From Sambucus nigra (lineage: Eukaryota; Streptophyta; Magnoliopsida; Dipsacales; Adoxaceae), in NCBI GenBank assembly GCA_949130495.1, contig OX422214.1, positions 7,362,046 through 7,426,045 of the forward strand: 64,000 nt of DNA, read 5' to 3'. Below the pieces are notes generated by a model, which had not been told where the DNA came from, did not search any database, and worked only from the letters and a program-made list of their open reading frames with translations. The first letter of the stretch is position 1, and each line of letters starts with the position of its first letter. Made by a program: the position numbers and the translations under genes. This document shows, piece after piece, positions 34,148-45,375 of this stretch.

Positions 34148-35045
34148 CAAATATAAAGTGATCAAGACTTTCATTGAGGATGAACTCATAGATGAGGAGC
34201 CTTTCGATTTCTTTTAGGAAGAAACCAAGGAGCTTAACCAAATTCATGTGTTGAATATTTGCCCTTAACATGACCTCATTTTTAAATTCAATTTCACCTT
34301 GTTCCGAACCGCTAGAAAGTCTTTTTACAGCTATTTCTCGTCTATTTTAGAGCTTACCCTGAAGATATAATCATGAAGATATAAACAATCAAATATGAGA
34401 CAGATAAGACAACTCTCAAGTACAAATTGATCTAATTTCACAACAAAATATTCTTATTACCTTGTAAACAACTACAAATCCACCTCGTCCAAGTTTATTA
34501 GTATCAGAAAAGTCATTTGTTGCAGCTTTAATAGTATCAAAGTCATATTGTAAGGAATCCACAGTGCTAATTTCATCCAGAGCTTCAAAAAGAGAAAAGC
34601 AGAATTAGGAGCTTATATAATATACTTGTTGTTAAACCATTACCAAAAAATTAATGATTCATTAAAACTGAATGATGTCATTGAATGATATTAATATACT
34701 TGAACTTATATAATATACTTCCAACTTCAAAATGAATAATTTCATTGCAAAAAATGAATGATACATTAAAACTTCAATTTGCTTATGTGGGTATAATTTA
34801 ACAATATTTGACGCTATTGCACATTCTCATGCCTAAGGTAATGATGTCCAATGCAACAAATGAATGTCTATATCTAATAAGCAAATTCAAACTTACTTTC
34901 ATATTCACCCGCTGGCATCTGCTTCCCCTTTCTGATGAGGATGCAAAATTTGCAAATGCAAGCAATTCCAAGTATTACAAAAATGACAACAACTACGGCG
35001 GTAATAATTACAGTTCGATTCGTGTTGTTACCACCTTTTTTGGCA
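34148..35045 (-). pseudogene. Cysteine-rich receptor-like kinase (CRK) fragment
   Basis: Three reverse-strand exons. Exon a (about 35045-34897) encodes a transmembrane helix (TVIITAVVVVIFVILGIACI) and a basic juxtamembrane end, with a GTAAGT donor. Exon b (34582-34461) encodes [20 protein letters not shown] then [11 protein letters not shown], with donor GTAATA. Exon c (about 34343-34151) encodes [16 protein letters not shown] and [20 protein letters not shown], ending FIF where CRK genes have an intron. Exon order, intron sites and motifs match DUF26 receptor-like kinases, which are plasma-membrane signalling kinases. The invariant ATP-anchoring Lys and the helix-C Glu are kept. The third glycine of the nucleotide loop is Val. 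No DUF26 ectodomain, catalytic loop or activation segment is found nearby. It is a fragment and cannot be an active kinase. Confidence 0.8.
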
Positions 35046-36870
35046 AAATAATAAGAAAGTACTTATTACCTATTTAAAAAAGTGAAACCGAAACATGTTG
35101 ATTTGAAAAGGAACAAACAAAAAGTACATTTGGGATAATTATAAATAGTAAAAGATTATAAAGAGTGTGAGTGGCATTTAGTGAAACTTTATGAATTACA
35201 TTTACCACATTATGTAGAGGTTTGATGAAAATCTTATTAAGGATGTAATGAACTTCAGATCATGAGGAGGTGAAGGAGATGGTTATCTACTCTTATTTTT
35301 TTTATTTACATAGAAATTTTGATTTAACTTCTGATTAAGAAAAAGGGATGGGATTCGTTGCTAATGGGATCAATGTAATATGATCATTTTTCATTTAGAA
35401 ATTTCATTACCTCGCATACATCCTCATGGAATAGGAACGCTTCTTGATGACATGGTATCCCACAAACACTTACCAAGAAAAGATAGATACATTTTAAGCC
35501 TACGGTCACCATTCAATTTATAAATGAATTATTCAATTAGTAAATGCCCTTGAAATAAATAACGGTCACCATCAGCGTACCATCAGTTATGAGGACCATC
35601 AGCTAGTCGAAATCCATTATGAGGAAGATATGGAAAAAAGAGAGGGAGGACAACAGGAAACTACCAATATTCGAATGAAAGAGAAGATAAAAAGCACAGC
35701 ATTGTTACCACTTTCTGGAATTTCCCTTCAAATGCCATGACTAAATTCATAGTTTAAGCAATTAGTTTCCAGAAAATTGTGCTCAAGTATAATCCTACAA
35801 CATTAAGACAAAACTTTATGACGCCAAAAGGCTATATATAGAGAGAAATAAAGAAATAATACCTTTTTAAGTGACAAAATTTTCAACTTTTGGAATCTGC
35901 AACACAAAAGACACAAATAAAATGATATAAAATAGTATGAAGAATGAATGAATATAACATCAAAATATATTTACGTTAATAGATATAAAAGATCAGACCG
36001 AACAAAAAGGCTACCAATAATAACATTCGCTTACTTTATACAATTTCAGTTCCCTTAAAAACCAAGCAAATGTATTACATTCCTTCTGAGCTGCCTGTGA
36101 AAAGTTATCTTCCGGTATGGTACCTTGATTTCTTTGCATCAACTTTTATTTATAGTTGTCTTTGATTACAATCACAAAGGTTCTAGACAACTAAATAGAG
36201 TTAAGGGAAAGTTCCATCAGACCATAGAATTAATTCTCTACCTTTATAGACGTGATAAAACACCACCATGACAACAGTAAAAATATCTAACCCCACTAAG
36301 TTATCACGCCACACTTTAAAAGCACCACTGCCACTTTAAAACTAAATACTTGAAGAACAGAGCACATAAAGAACAACAAACATAAATATTCGTTGCCCAC
36401 CTATAATCTTTTCACATTTACAAAACATATGCAACTACCATTTGACAATTGACCAGAAATGGTATTTGTATTATAAAAAGGGAAACAAATGGAAACACTA
36501 AAGAAGTTATGACAATTGTCTTTTTTTAGAGCTATAAACATATGCATTACATTATGCTACTATTGAACAAATCTAAGACAATTGTCCAAAAGACATCCCT
36601 GCTATCCGAAAACACGACCCTCATAAAAAACTTCACTACTTCAATCCAAAGGATAGCCCTTCTATCCGAAATCATAGAACACAACGACAACCCATGTTAA
36701 TTTCTGGATATAATGAGAGAAGAAACTATGAAATTGATAAAACTATACACATCTTCTCCATTTTCTATTGGTAAAGGCATCATCAATTATATTTGAAAAC
36801 ATTCCAAAATTTAAAAAGTGAACACACAAAAGCAGAGAGTATACCTTAGATATCTTGAACCCTGAAAACA
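35046..36870. other. AT-rich DNA without recognisable genes
   Basis: I see no coding region or structured repeat. This could be upstream intron or flank of the kinase fragment; DUF26 motifs were looked for on the reverse strand and not seen. A short duplicated block (ATCC-AA-G near 36610 and 36672: CTATCCGAAA) is present. Confidence 0.4.
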
Positions 36871-37070
36871 AATTAAAACTCCAATTAGTACCAGAAAAAC
36901 AACATATATAGACCCAAAAGTATATAATAATACCATGAATTAGTACCAAAATTAAAACTCCAATTAGTACCAAAATATAAACTCCAATTAGTACCAATAT
37001 ATAAACAACATATAAACTCCAATTAGTACCAAAATTAAAACTCCAATTACCACGAATTAGAAATCATAAA
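36871..37070. repeat. Short minisatellite (AAACTCCAATTAGTACCA-type)
   Basis: About six imperfect copies of an 18-25 bp unit containing CCAATTAGTACCA, separated by AT-rich spacers. Read on the reverse strand the unit is TTGGTACTAATTGG. Confidence 0.75.
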
Positions 37071-37593
37071 AGTTCAATTAGAAATGTGAGAGAGTGAGAG
37101 GGGATTTACCAACATATATAGAAGTGTGTTAGAGAGAGGCGTCTACGAAAAGGACGCGGCGGCGGTGACTGAGTGGGTGTTAAAACATTAATTTATAGGT
37201 ATTATAAACAATACGACAACAATAAATCAAATAAAGAATACCTTGAAGCAAGAACTGATCCGCACCTCTATTAGGAATTTATTTTCTGTCCATAGAAACC
37301 TAAGAAGATACACAAACTCAAAAGAAAAAGAAAAAACAAAATCATTAAAGATCTAAAACTTAAACCCCCGCATTTTAAAAAACAAAACCCGATTAAACCC
37401 TAAATCCACAAATTTAAACAAAGATATCACATATACATACATTGAATACTCATCACCTGCAAAATAGAAAAATAGTTACAGCAAAACTCAGTTAGTGTAT
37501 TATCAGTCCAAATGATATAAACCCAAAAGTCTATAGAGGCTAATCAGAAAGCTAAAATTGAAACTAATCAAAATCACTTCAAACTTATGTTAC
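37071..37593. other. Non-coding DNA beside a leader-like exon
   Basis: Mostly A-rich sequence with a small GC-rich patch (GGACGCGGCGGCGGTGACTG, 37153-37172). I see no gene. It would be intron if the leader exon at 37594 is real. Confidence 0.35.
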
Positions 37594-37745
37594 CTGAAAT
37601 GGCAGCCTTGAGAGACAATCGTCGGTATGGAGGAGGGGAGGAGGGACGACGGCTAAAGCTGCAGGGAGAAGAGAAGCTGAAGAGAGAGGGTTCGTGGTTT
37701 GCGTGTGTGAGAGAGTCTAGTCAGGGCAAGGGCTTGAAAAGTGAG
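37594..37745 (-). other. Leader-like exon with splice donor
   Basis: The reverse strand is CT-rich (CTCTCTTCAGCTTCTCTTCT) and continues in an open, Ser/Pro/Arg-rich frame to a good donor (CAG/GTAACA) at 37594. This looks like the first exon of a plant gene, or a transit-peptide start. No ATG in the open frame was found and no product can be named. Confidence 0.35.
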
Positions 37746-37970
37746 ATAAAAATGGGATAATACCATTCTACCCTTATTTTTGAATTTTGAACAAAGGGGG
37801 AAATAAAGTGGTGTGTGTTAAAAGAGGGGGAAACCAATTATTCAAGGGGTAAAAATGGTAATAGGGGTAATTTAATCCCAACCCTCCATTTCTTGCTTTG
37901 TTGGCACAATCCTGACCCCTGATTAAGTTATCATCTTACTGAATAGTAAAAACTTTTTACTCCTTATTTT

Positions 37971-38024
<54 letters not shown>
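37746..38024. other. Non-coding DNA ending in (TA)n
   Basis: A perfect hairpin sequence AGTAAAAACTTTTTACT (37945-37961) lies just before a T-run and a TA run (37976-38024). The TA run may be the right-hand border of the segment that begins at the TA run near 17020. No gene. Confidence 0.5.
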
Positions 38025-38027
<3 letters not shown>

Positions 38028-38511
38028 TTGATTATAAGTATATTGGTATTCAAACGATATATTTATGTATACATGTATCTCTAGTGCTATCCAGATAGAT
38101 TGCGCGATGAGGGTGAATCCCCTGGCTTGTGGAGCAGGGAGAGTATAACCCCAAGTCATATTGTCCCGCATATGGGTGCGATAAGGATTCCACTTTTAGG
38201 AGGGAATATGACCTCCTACACCGTTTAGTATTTCTACCATGATCATGAGTGACTCTGAGTTGGTACTGGGGTTAAGTTGAGCATACCCGAATGGTGATGG
38301 TACTTTGAGGCTGCATCCTCGAGTTATAGCTTGGTGGGATAGTTATTGTACTTATGATTGTAAAATAGGTATAAATATACTTGTTGTGTATAGTATATTT
38401 CTCATATATGAAGATGAAATATCATATAACTTAGACTTGTGTAAAGTGTAAAATGAATAAGAGTTTATTCCTCTTCCGGGCGATTTATATTCGGATTTAT
38501 ACAAATGTGAA
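38025..38511 (+). mobile_element. Inferred middle part of the split chromovirus LTR
   Basis: Non-coding. It ends at GTGAA (38507-38511), the 5-bp target duplication of the copia element, whose partner is at 51580-51584. The DNA on both sides of that element was therefore once continuous. Its link to the LTR segment at 15355-17035 is inferred from order and TA-run borders only. Confidence 0.45.
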
Positions 38512-38802
38512 TGTAAGGACATAAATTTTCAATTGAGTCCCTGTATTGTTTTGACTTAATTCCGTGAACAAAACTGTGTTTGTAATATGTCATAGGGAGA
38601 TTTTTATTTTGTCACGATCCCACTTGGTCTATGACGTATTGAAGAAAACGGAAGACCTTGCGGCAAAGCTTGAAAGAATTTATCATGCCGATGTTTAATT
38701 GATGCAAGTTTAATTGTCTTCAAAGGTACTTTCATTCCGAGATCGCTCAGGTATGAATGTGTATAATTGATAGTGCTCAGAATTATTTTTATAAAAGATA
38801 AG
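38512..38802 (+). repeat. Element B 5' LTR, first part
   Basis: It starts TGTAAGGACATAAATT and matches 50319-50609 in the 3' LTR. It is cut at ATAAG (38798-38802) by element C and resumes at 45376. Confidence 0.95.
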
Positions 38803-40378
38803 TGATTCGTATCGAATATTGCATATTTCCGCCCGTTATCTTTATGCATTCTAGCACTTTTACGGTCCTAAATGCCTATAATTATGTTCATTAACCAGAA
38901 AACCTTGGATTTGGATATATACATGCTTTGCAGAGGTTATTTGTACTTTTGTAGGTATTGGAACGCTAAAAGTGAGGTTCGGTTGCATTTCGGAGAAGTT
39001 CCGTCGTTGAATGCTACTACAAGGGCAATTTGGTCTGGTCAAACTCACTATTTTTTATGGAATGAAGTTACCAACATGTAGATCATAAAATTATCATTCC
39101 ATGGCCACTGACCGTGCGTCATTCTGACTCCGTATGTGGAAGTTATGCCCATTTCCAGAAGGTTTCGGTATTTTCTTCTACTTCAAGGGCATTTTGGTAA
39201 TTTCATACTGCATAATTTGGAGGGTTTCAAAACAGAATCATGTAGATAATTGAATTAGCTTCGCGTCGGTTCCGACCATGCCTCATTTCGATTCTGTATG
39301 AGGGAGTTATGGCCATTTTCGTGCAACACATCAAAATTGGTTTGGAGTGGAAAAGGGGGCTGCCTCAAGCCCAAGGCAAATTCCAAAAGTCAGGTCGACC
39401 GGTCCCAAAACAGAGGTCGACCGGTCCCGTCAGATATGGATGAAAATTGACTTATTTTGGGTTTTTTGGCTTGGTTTTGTTTGGGGTTTGTTTTGGGGTA
39501 TAAATAGAATGTTGGGGGCTTTTCTTTGAAGATATATTTTCATTTTAATTAGGGTTAGAAGACTTTGGGGATTTTAATTGTGGAGATCCCCTCTCCTCCA
39601 TTTCTATTTGGGTAATACCCATTAATGTAAGCTTTACTATTCATCTTCTTCCTTAAGCTTTGTTTTCCTTTATTTTTCATGCTTTGTTATTTATTTCAAG
39701 CCTAGATAAATTAGTTTAGTTTATTTATTTATTGTTTTGTTTATTAATTAGTTATGTAATTAGATTAATCATGTGTAGTGAGTAGTTACATAGAGTTTGG
39801 GTCGTGTGTCCACCATTGATGGGCGTTGAGCTCCGAAAATTAGGTTTTGTGTAAAATTGCATTTAATTGAAACCTCGCGTATTAAAGTCGGATTATTATG
39901 CGTTTAACTTTCTTTGTCATCCAATGTTAGTGTTTATAGCGGTAATCCGAATTTAAGATGCGTGTGACCATTTTCTGTTAAATGTTTAATCTCGCAACTT
40001 TGGGTTAAATTCCTTATTGTGTGATGTTTATACTTAATTGAAAATTCTCGATTAAATGTTTTCGAACCGAAATTCTAATTATTAGTTGTTTAGCCCATGG
40101 CGGGGACACGATCCCGACTCTCGTTTTATTAATTCTAGTTTAGACTTAACTTCTTAATTTTTTCCTTTTCTTTATTTCCAACCTATCACCTTTTACACTT
40201 TTATTTCAGAATATTAAACCTTATAAATTCTAACAACTTGTCCCTGTGGATTCTCGATACCCGACTTACCGCTCTACTTGCCCCGCAAGTGTAGTTGTAA
40301 CTTAGGTTTTTGTATTGAGTTGGCGAAACAAAAACAACGACTAGCGTCTTTACACGCGCTACTTTTCGCACTTGATCA
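38803..40378 (+). repeat. Element C 5' LTR
   Basis: 1576 bp. Two similar blocks (CCGTATGTGGAAGTTATGCCC, about 39130, and CTGTATGAGGGAGTTATGGCC, about 39292) precede two GGTCGACC palindromes (39393-39400 and 39415-39422). A GTATAAATAG TATA box follows at 39498-39507. The LTR ends CACTTGATCA. Confidence 0.95.
39391..39507 (+). promoter_or_regulatory. Element C promoter: paired GGTCGACCGGTC sites and TATA box
   Basis: Two identical AGGTCGACCGGTCCC sites lie 22 bp apart, and the TATA box begins about 77 bp after the second. The same arrangement occurs in the 3' LTR (44385-44392 and 44407-44414). Confidence 0.9.
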
Positions 40379-40380
40379 AA

Positions 40381-40398
40381 ATGGCGCCGTTGCCGGGG
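40381..40398 (+). promoter_or_regulatory. Primer binding site, Asp tRNA type (element C)
   Basis: TGGCGCCGTTGCCGGGGA follows the LTR end by one or two bases. It is complementary to the 3' end of plant tRNA-Asp, the primer commonly used by Athila and Tat lineage elements. Confidence 0.9.
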
Positions 40399-40572
40399 AC
40401 TAGTTTGTTTTAGACTTTATTTGATTTAATATTTCATAGTATTTTCTTTCTATTTGTATTATTTTCTAATATTTTGTAGGACTTCCACATTTGAGCACTT
40501 AGAAACGCTCGAATTCTTTCCGCGCGCACCTACTTTGTGGAATTCGCCACTTGAGCCATTTTTGGGGTAAGC

Positions 40573-41691
40573 ATGTCTTATTCCAATTCTTTCGGTAATC
40601 CTTGTTATAATTCTCAAAATTCTCGCAAACCTATGACTTTCGGTGAATACTTAGAATCCCAAAAATTTACAAATTCAAATATTACTTTGGGCGAGTATAA
40701 CGAAAGTCAAAATTTAGGTTATTGGAATTTTGATAATGATGATAATGATTTTGGGCCTTTACCTCCTTATAATAGGAATTTTGAAACGAATTGCAATAGT
40801 TTTCAAAATTCCTATAATAATGATTTTTCGTTTAAGTCCGATGGTAATTTTCAAAGTTCCCATTCTAATGCATCCGCACCTCGACCTATGACATTCGGTG
40901 AGGGCTTGCGTATGTATGAAAATGAGAAAAATAAAAATCGCTATCGGGAAGAAAATCGTTCGTGGGAACATGAGTTGGATTTATTATTTGAGTCCGACGA
41001 TGATTTTTCTTCCGAGACTTTTGAAGTCGAGGAATGTTTTGAACCAAATGAGGTACTTGTACCTACTTTGGAACAATCCATTCTAGAATTTGCCGATCTC
41101 GTAATAGATATTGAAAGTGAGGATGAAAATGACGTAATATCTATTTGCAATGAAATGATTTCTTCTTTGGCTCCCAAAGAAGAACATTTCATTGAAAATG
41201 ATATTATTTCCTTTGAAATTCCAACTTCATGCGATGATGATTCATCTCATGAGTTTGAATTTCTTTCATCCCCATTTTCATTCTCTATTACCCCACCGGA
41301 ACAAGTACCCGATGATTCGATTTCAAACTTTAATGTTTTAAACCCTATCGCCGATGAGGAGTACTTGCTCGAGTCGCCCTCCACGATCACATCTTTGCCT
41401 TTGTGTGCGCCGCCTCCCATTCCAACTTCAAAATCATTGGGAGGATATTCGTCTTTTCTCGGTCCCCAATTGTTTTTGTCACCCGTTCAATCCAAACCCC
41501 CCATCGTCCCTCCAAAACTTTTAATTGGCGATGGTTCATTTCTTCCGCCTTACACATGTCTTCCGTTGTTAAAACGGAATTCATATTTTTCGGAAGGCAT
41601 GCTTGTATGTGAGGGTACACCGGTTATCCTCCAAAGTCAAATCGTTCTTATGGTGGACCCTCAGCTATTTAGACTTCTAGTGTACAGTTAG
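40573..41691 (+). CDS. Uncharacterised acidic protein of pol-less element C (372 aa)
   Basis: An intact frame of 372 codons, starting MSYSNSFGNP. I recognise no domain, and it lacks gag signatures such as a zinc knuckle. The N-terminal third is rich in Asn, Gln, Ser and Tyr and carries three imperfect repeats: MTFGEYLESQ (21-30), ITLGEYNESQ (37-46) and MTFGEGLRMY (106-115). The middle (about 120-260) is strongly acidic, with ESDDDFSSETFEVEECFEPN and DIESEDENDV. The C-terminal third is Pro/Ser-rich. No signal peptide or membrane segment is evident. A GGGTAAGC sequence sits directly before the ATG. A relative in element D (54072-55190) has the same length. The role is unknown; a structural, packaging or regulatory protein of the element is possible. 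Confidence 0.75.
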   Translation: MSYSNSFGNPCYNSQNSRKPMTFGEYLESQKFTNSNITLGEYNESQNLGYWNFDNDDNDFGPLPPYNRNFETNCNSFQNSYNNDFSFKSDGNFQSSHSNASAPRPMTFGEGLRMYENEKNKNRYREENRSWEHELDLLFESDDDFSSETFEVEECFEPNEVLVPTLEQSILEFADLVIDIESEDENDVISICNEMISSLAPKEEHFIENDIISFEIPTSCDDDSSHEFEFLSSPFSFSITPPEQVPDDSISNFNVLNPIADEEYLLESPSTITSLPLCAPPPIPTSKSLGGYSSFLGPQLFLSPVQSKPPIVPPKLLIGDGSFLPPYTCLPLLKRNSYFSEGMLVCEGTPVILQSQIVLMVDPQLFRLLVYS

Positions 41692-43794
41692 TGTGAAGTC
41701 TAAATAGTAGATTGTATATAGTTAGCTTTTTATTCTTTCTTTTTTTATTTTTTATTTTTTTATTTTTTTTTTCCTTCCTTTTTAATTTAGTCTAATGTAA
41801 TTAGTTAACTTTTTATTATTTGTTTTTGCTATGCTCGGTACTAACTTGTTTTGTAGATTCTTTGGACTTGTTCTTATGGGGATCTCTCCATTTTTGGGTA
41901 ATATCGCTCTTTTCCTCTCTTTGACTTGGTTCTTAATTTACATTGAGGACAATGTCAAGTTTTAAGTTAGGGGATGTGGGATATTCTATCCATTTCTTTA
42001 TTTAGTCCATGTTTTTTCTCACATGTTAGTTACTTAGTATGCTTTTCTTAGAAAAATTCAAAAATTTCAAAAAGATTTTCTTTCTTTTTTCTCCTTTTTG
42101 GGCATTTTGCCTTTGTTTTCGATGATAAATTTCAATAACTGCCCGATCCAATTGACAACCCAATGATGCATGTTCTCGATTTTAGAAGTTATTAGACTTT
42201 AGTCTCGATTATTGATATTGTGAATAACTTCATGAATTAAACTTTAATCCCATGAGCACATGCACTTTTATGGTTATATTGATTTGGTTTAAGATTTTTA
42301 TAACTCGGTAATATTTTGTTGCATTGTATATACTTACATCGAGTAAGCTTTGTACCTTTCGTCGTTTGTGAGTGTATACACTATTCTTTTCTCATTGAAA
42401 ACGTTGAATTCGTCGGTGATCTCACTATTCTTTCATTTGACCGTTCATTAATTGAGTTCATACTTGAAATGTGTTACTTGAGCATGATTTTCATATATTG
42501 TTTTGACTCGAGAATTGCGTAAACTTTGTGAAATGATCATAGGCATTCTTTATTATATCACCCATATTAGCCTTGACCTCACCCTTATATGTTTACCCTC
42601 GTTAACCCCGTTGAGCCTAAATATAGCCTTTCGTTTCATAACCCCCTTCCCATAACCAACTCTAAATTGGAGTTATATACCATACATACACTTTCCATAC
42701 CTTTGTTTGGAATGTTACTTGGGATTGAATGTTGTTGTTATGATGTCGGTTGCAATTTAGGCATATGAGAGTTTGATAAGTAAAGAAAAGTGATGTGAAA
42801 AAAGTGAAGAAAAAGCAAAAGAAAACAAAAAAAAGAAAAAGTGAGAAAAAGAAGAAAAGAAAGAAAAGAGAAAGTTGTTTATGTTGTGTATATAGTTCAA
42901 TAAGCTTTGATTGCTCTCCCCGATGATATATTCGATGCCTTTTGGAACTTGTTTTCCAATTTTGATATTGCCCGCGTCGTCCTATTATCCCTAGTTTTCA
43001 TTCCGAACACTTTGAATCCGTACATACATTCCTTCATTTCGTACCTTAGACATACATACATCATAACCCTAGTAAAGTCCTATGTGATCTTAGGTTGATG
43101 TAATTTAAAAGTCATAATAGTTGTGATAATCTGTGAAAATGCATTTCTCCTCTTTTAGTGTGCGGTATCCTTTCATTGAGATTACAGTTTTTCAGTTTAT
43201 ATATAGCGTTCTTCTTTTGTGACATGTGTGCGGCCTAGTTTCCATTTCCATTTACTCTTTAGCCTGCATGTTCCGTGTGTTACCTCCCTGTTTCGAGTGA
43301 ATTCGCTTGATGAGTGTAATGCCCGTGAGGATTGAATATATGCTTGCTTTAATGATTATCCGGTTTATATAAGTTTTTCGCCAAATCACACTTTGCATGT
43401 GCTCGCTCCCCTCCCACATTTTAAGGTTTCAATTCTATGAGGTGCATTCTATAATGTTAATAATTGAGACTTTTGTGTGAATTCATTCACTTTGCTAATA
43501 ATGCGTATGAAATCCTTTTCGCCCATATTGGGCTTGTCGTACGTTGGTTTGGGCATATTTTGAGGAAACCATATGATGTTTGTGGGTATCATCCCTGAAA
43601 ATCCTCACGAGACGACACTCGTCCACTAGGGTAACCTAGGGGTTTAACGGCTTATTGCGTATGCTAAATGCAATCGTGTTCCCTACGAAAGTGGCAATTA
43701 TATTTCGATGCATATATACGTTTTGTATTTCCTTCTGTGAACTAGTTTTTCTAGTTTCATCACTAGGGACTAGCAATGTTTAAGTTAGGGGGTG
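41692..43794 (+). other. Element C 3' internal non-coding region
   Basis: No gene. ATTGAGGACAATGTCAAG (41943-41960) runs into TTTAAGTTAGGGGATG (41961-41976), a purine-tract-like box followed by TGGGATATTC. A long purine tract lies at about 42780-42872. The terminal polypurine tract TAAGTTAGGGGGTG is at 43781-43794, directly before the 3' LTR. Both features recur in element D. Confidence 0.8.
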
Positions 43795-45370
43795 TGATTC
43801 GTATCGAATATTGCATATTTCCGCCCGTTATCTTTATGCATTCTAGCTCTTTTACGGTCCTAAATGCCTATAATTATGTTCATTAACCAGACAACCTTGG
43901 ATTTCGATATATACATGCTTTGCAGAGGTTATTTGTACTTTTGTAGGTATTGGAACGCTAAAAGTGAGGTTCGGTTGCATTTCGGAGAAGTTCCGTCGTT
44001 GAATGCTACTACAAGGGCAATTTGGTCTTGTCAAACTCACTATTTTTTATGGAATGAAGTTACCAACATGTAGATCATAAAATTATCATTCCATGGCCAC
44101 TGACCGTGCGTCATTCTGACTCCGTATGTGGAAGTTGTGCCCATTTCCGGAAGGTTTCTGTATTTTCTTCTACTTCATGGGCATTTTGGTAATTTCATAC
44201 TGCATAATTTGGAGGGTTTCAAAACAGAATCATGTAGAGAATTGAATTAGCTTCGCGTCGGTTCCGACCACGCCTCATTTCGATTCCGTATGAGGGAGTT
44301 ATGGCCATTTTCGTGCAACACATCAAAATTGGTTTGGAGTGGAAAAGGGGGCTGCCTCAAGCCCAAGGCAAATTCCAAAAGTCAGGTCGACCGGTCCCAA
44401 AACAGAGGTCGACCGGTCCCGTCAGATATGGACGAAAATTGACTTATTTTGGGTTTTTTGGCTTGGTTTTGTTTGGGGTTTGTTTTGGGGTATAAATAGA
44501 ATGTTGGGGGCTTTTCTTTGAAGATATATTTTCATTTTAATTAGGGTTAGAAGACTTTGGGGATTTTAATTGTGGAGATCCCCTCTCCTCCATTTCTATT
44601 TGGGTAATACCCATTAATGTAAGCTTTACTATTCATCTTCTTCCTTAAGCTTTGTTTTCCTTTATTTTTCATGCTTTGTTATTTATTTCAAGCCTAGATA
44701 AATTAGTTTAGTTTATTTATTTCTTGTTTTGTTTATTAATTAGTTATGTAATTAGATTAATCATGTGTAGTGAGTAGTTACATAGAGTTTGGGTCATGTG
44801 TCCGCCATTGATGGGCATTGAGCTCCGAAAATTAGGTTTTGTGTAAAATTGCATTTAATTGAAACCTCGCGTATTAAAGTCGGATTATTATGCGTTTAAC
44901 TTTCTTTGTCATGCAATGTTAGTGTTTATAGCGGTAATCCGAATTTAAGATGCGTGTGACCATTTTCTGTTAAATGTTTAATCTCGCAACTTTGGGTTAA
45001 ATTCCTTATTGTGTGATGTTTATACTTAATTGAAAATGCTCGATTAAATGTTTTCGAACCAAAATTCTAATTATTAGTTGTTTAGCCCATGGTGGGGACA
45101 CGATCCCGACTCTCGTTTTATTAATTCTAGTTTAGACTTAACTTCTTAATTTTTTCCTTTTCTTTATTTCCAACCTATCACCTTTTACACTTTTATTTCG
45201 GAATATTAAACCTTATAAATTCTAACAACTTGTCCCTGTGGATTCTCGATACCCGACTTACCGCTCTACTTGCCCTGCAAGTGTAGTTGTAACTTAGGTT
45301 TTTGTATTGAGTTGGCGAAACAAAAACAACGACTAGCGTCTTTACACGCGCTACTTTTCGCACTTGATCA
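43795..45370 (+). repeat. Element C 3' LTR
   Basis: 1576 bp, the same length as the 5' LTR. It has the same palindromes (44385 and 44407) and TATA box (near 44491). It is followed directly by the ATAAG duplication. Confidence 0.95.
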
Positions 45371-45375
45371 ATAAG

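Larger units (their letters stand above)
38803..45370 (+). mobile_element. Pol-less Athila/Tat-like LTR element C, nested in element B
   Basis: 6568 bp, with ATAAG target duplications at 38798-38802 and 45371-45375. The LTRs at 38803-40378 and 43795-45370 are exactly 1576 bp each and differ at about two dozen sites by eye, so the insertion is recent. Termini are TGATTCG ... TTGATCA. The primer site is Asp-tRNA type. The 3.4-kb interior carries one long reading frame (40573-41691), a purine-rich tract (about 42780-42872) and two copies of the TTTAAGTTAGGGG purine motif. No pol domain is found in any frame, so it must depend on enzymes from another element. Confidence 0.95.

Noticed and set aside
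37923..38171. Reverse frame crossing the (TA)n run
   Set aside because: Ile-Tyr repeats come from the microsatellite; no gene support.
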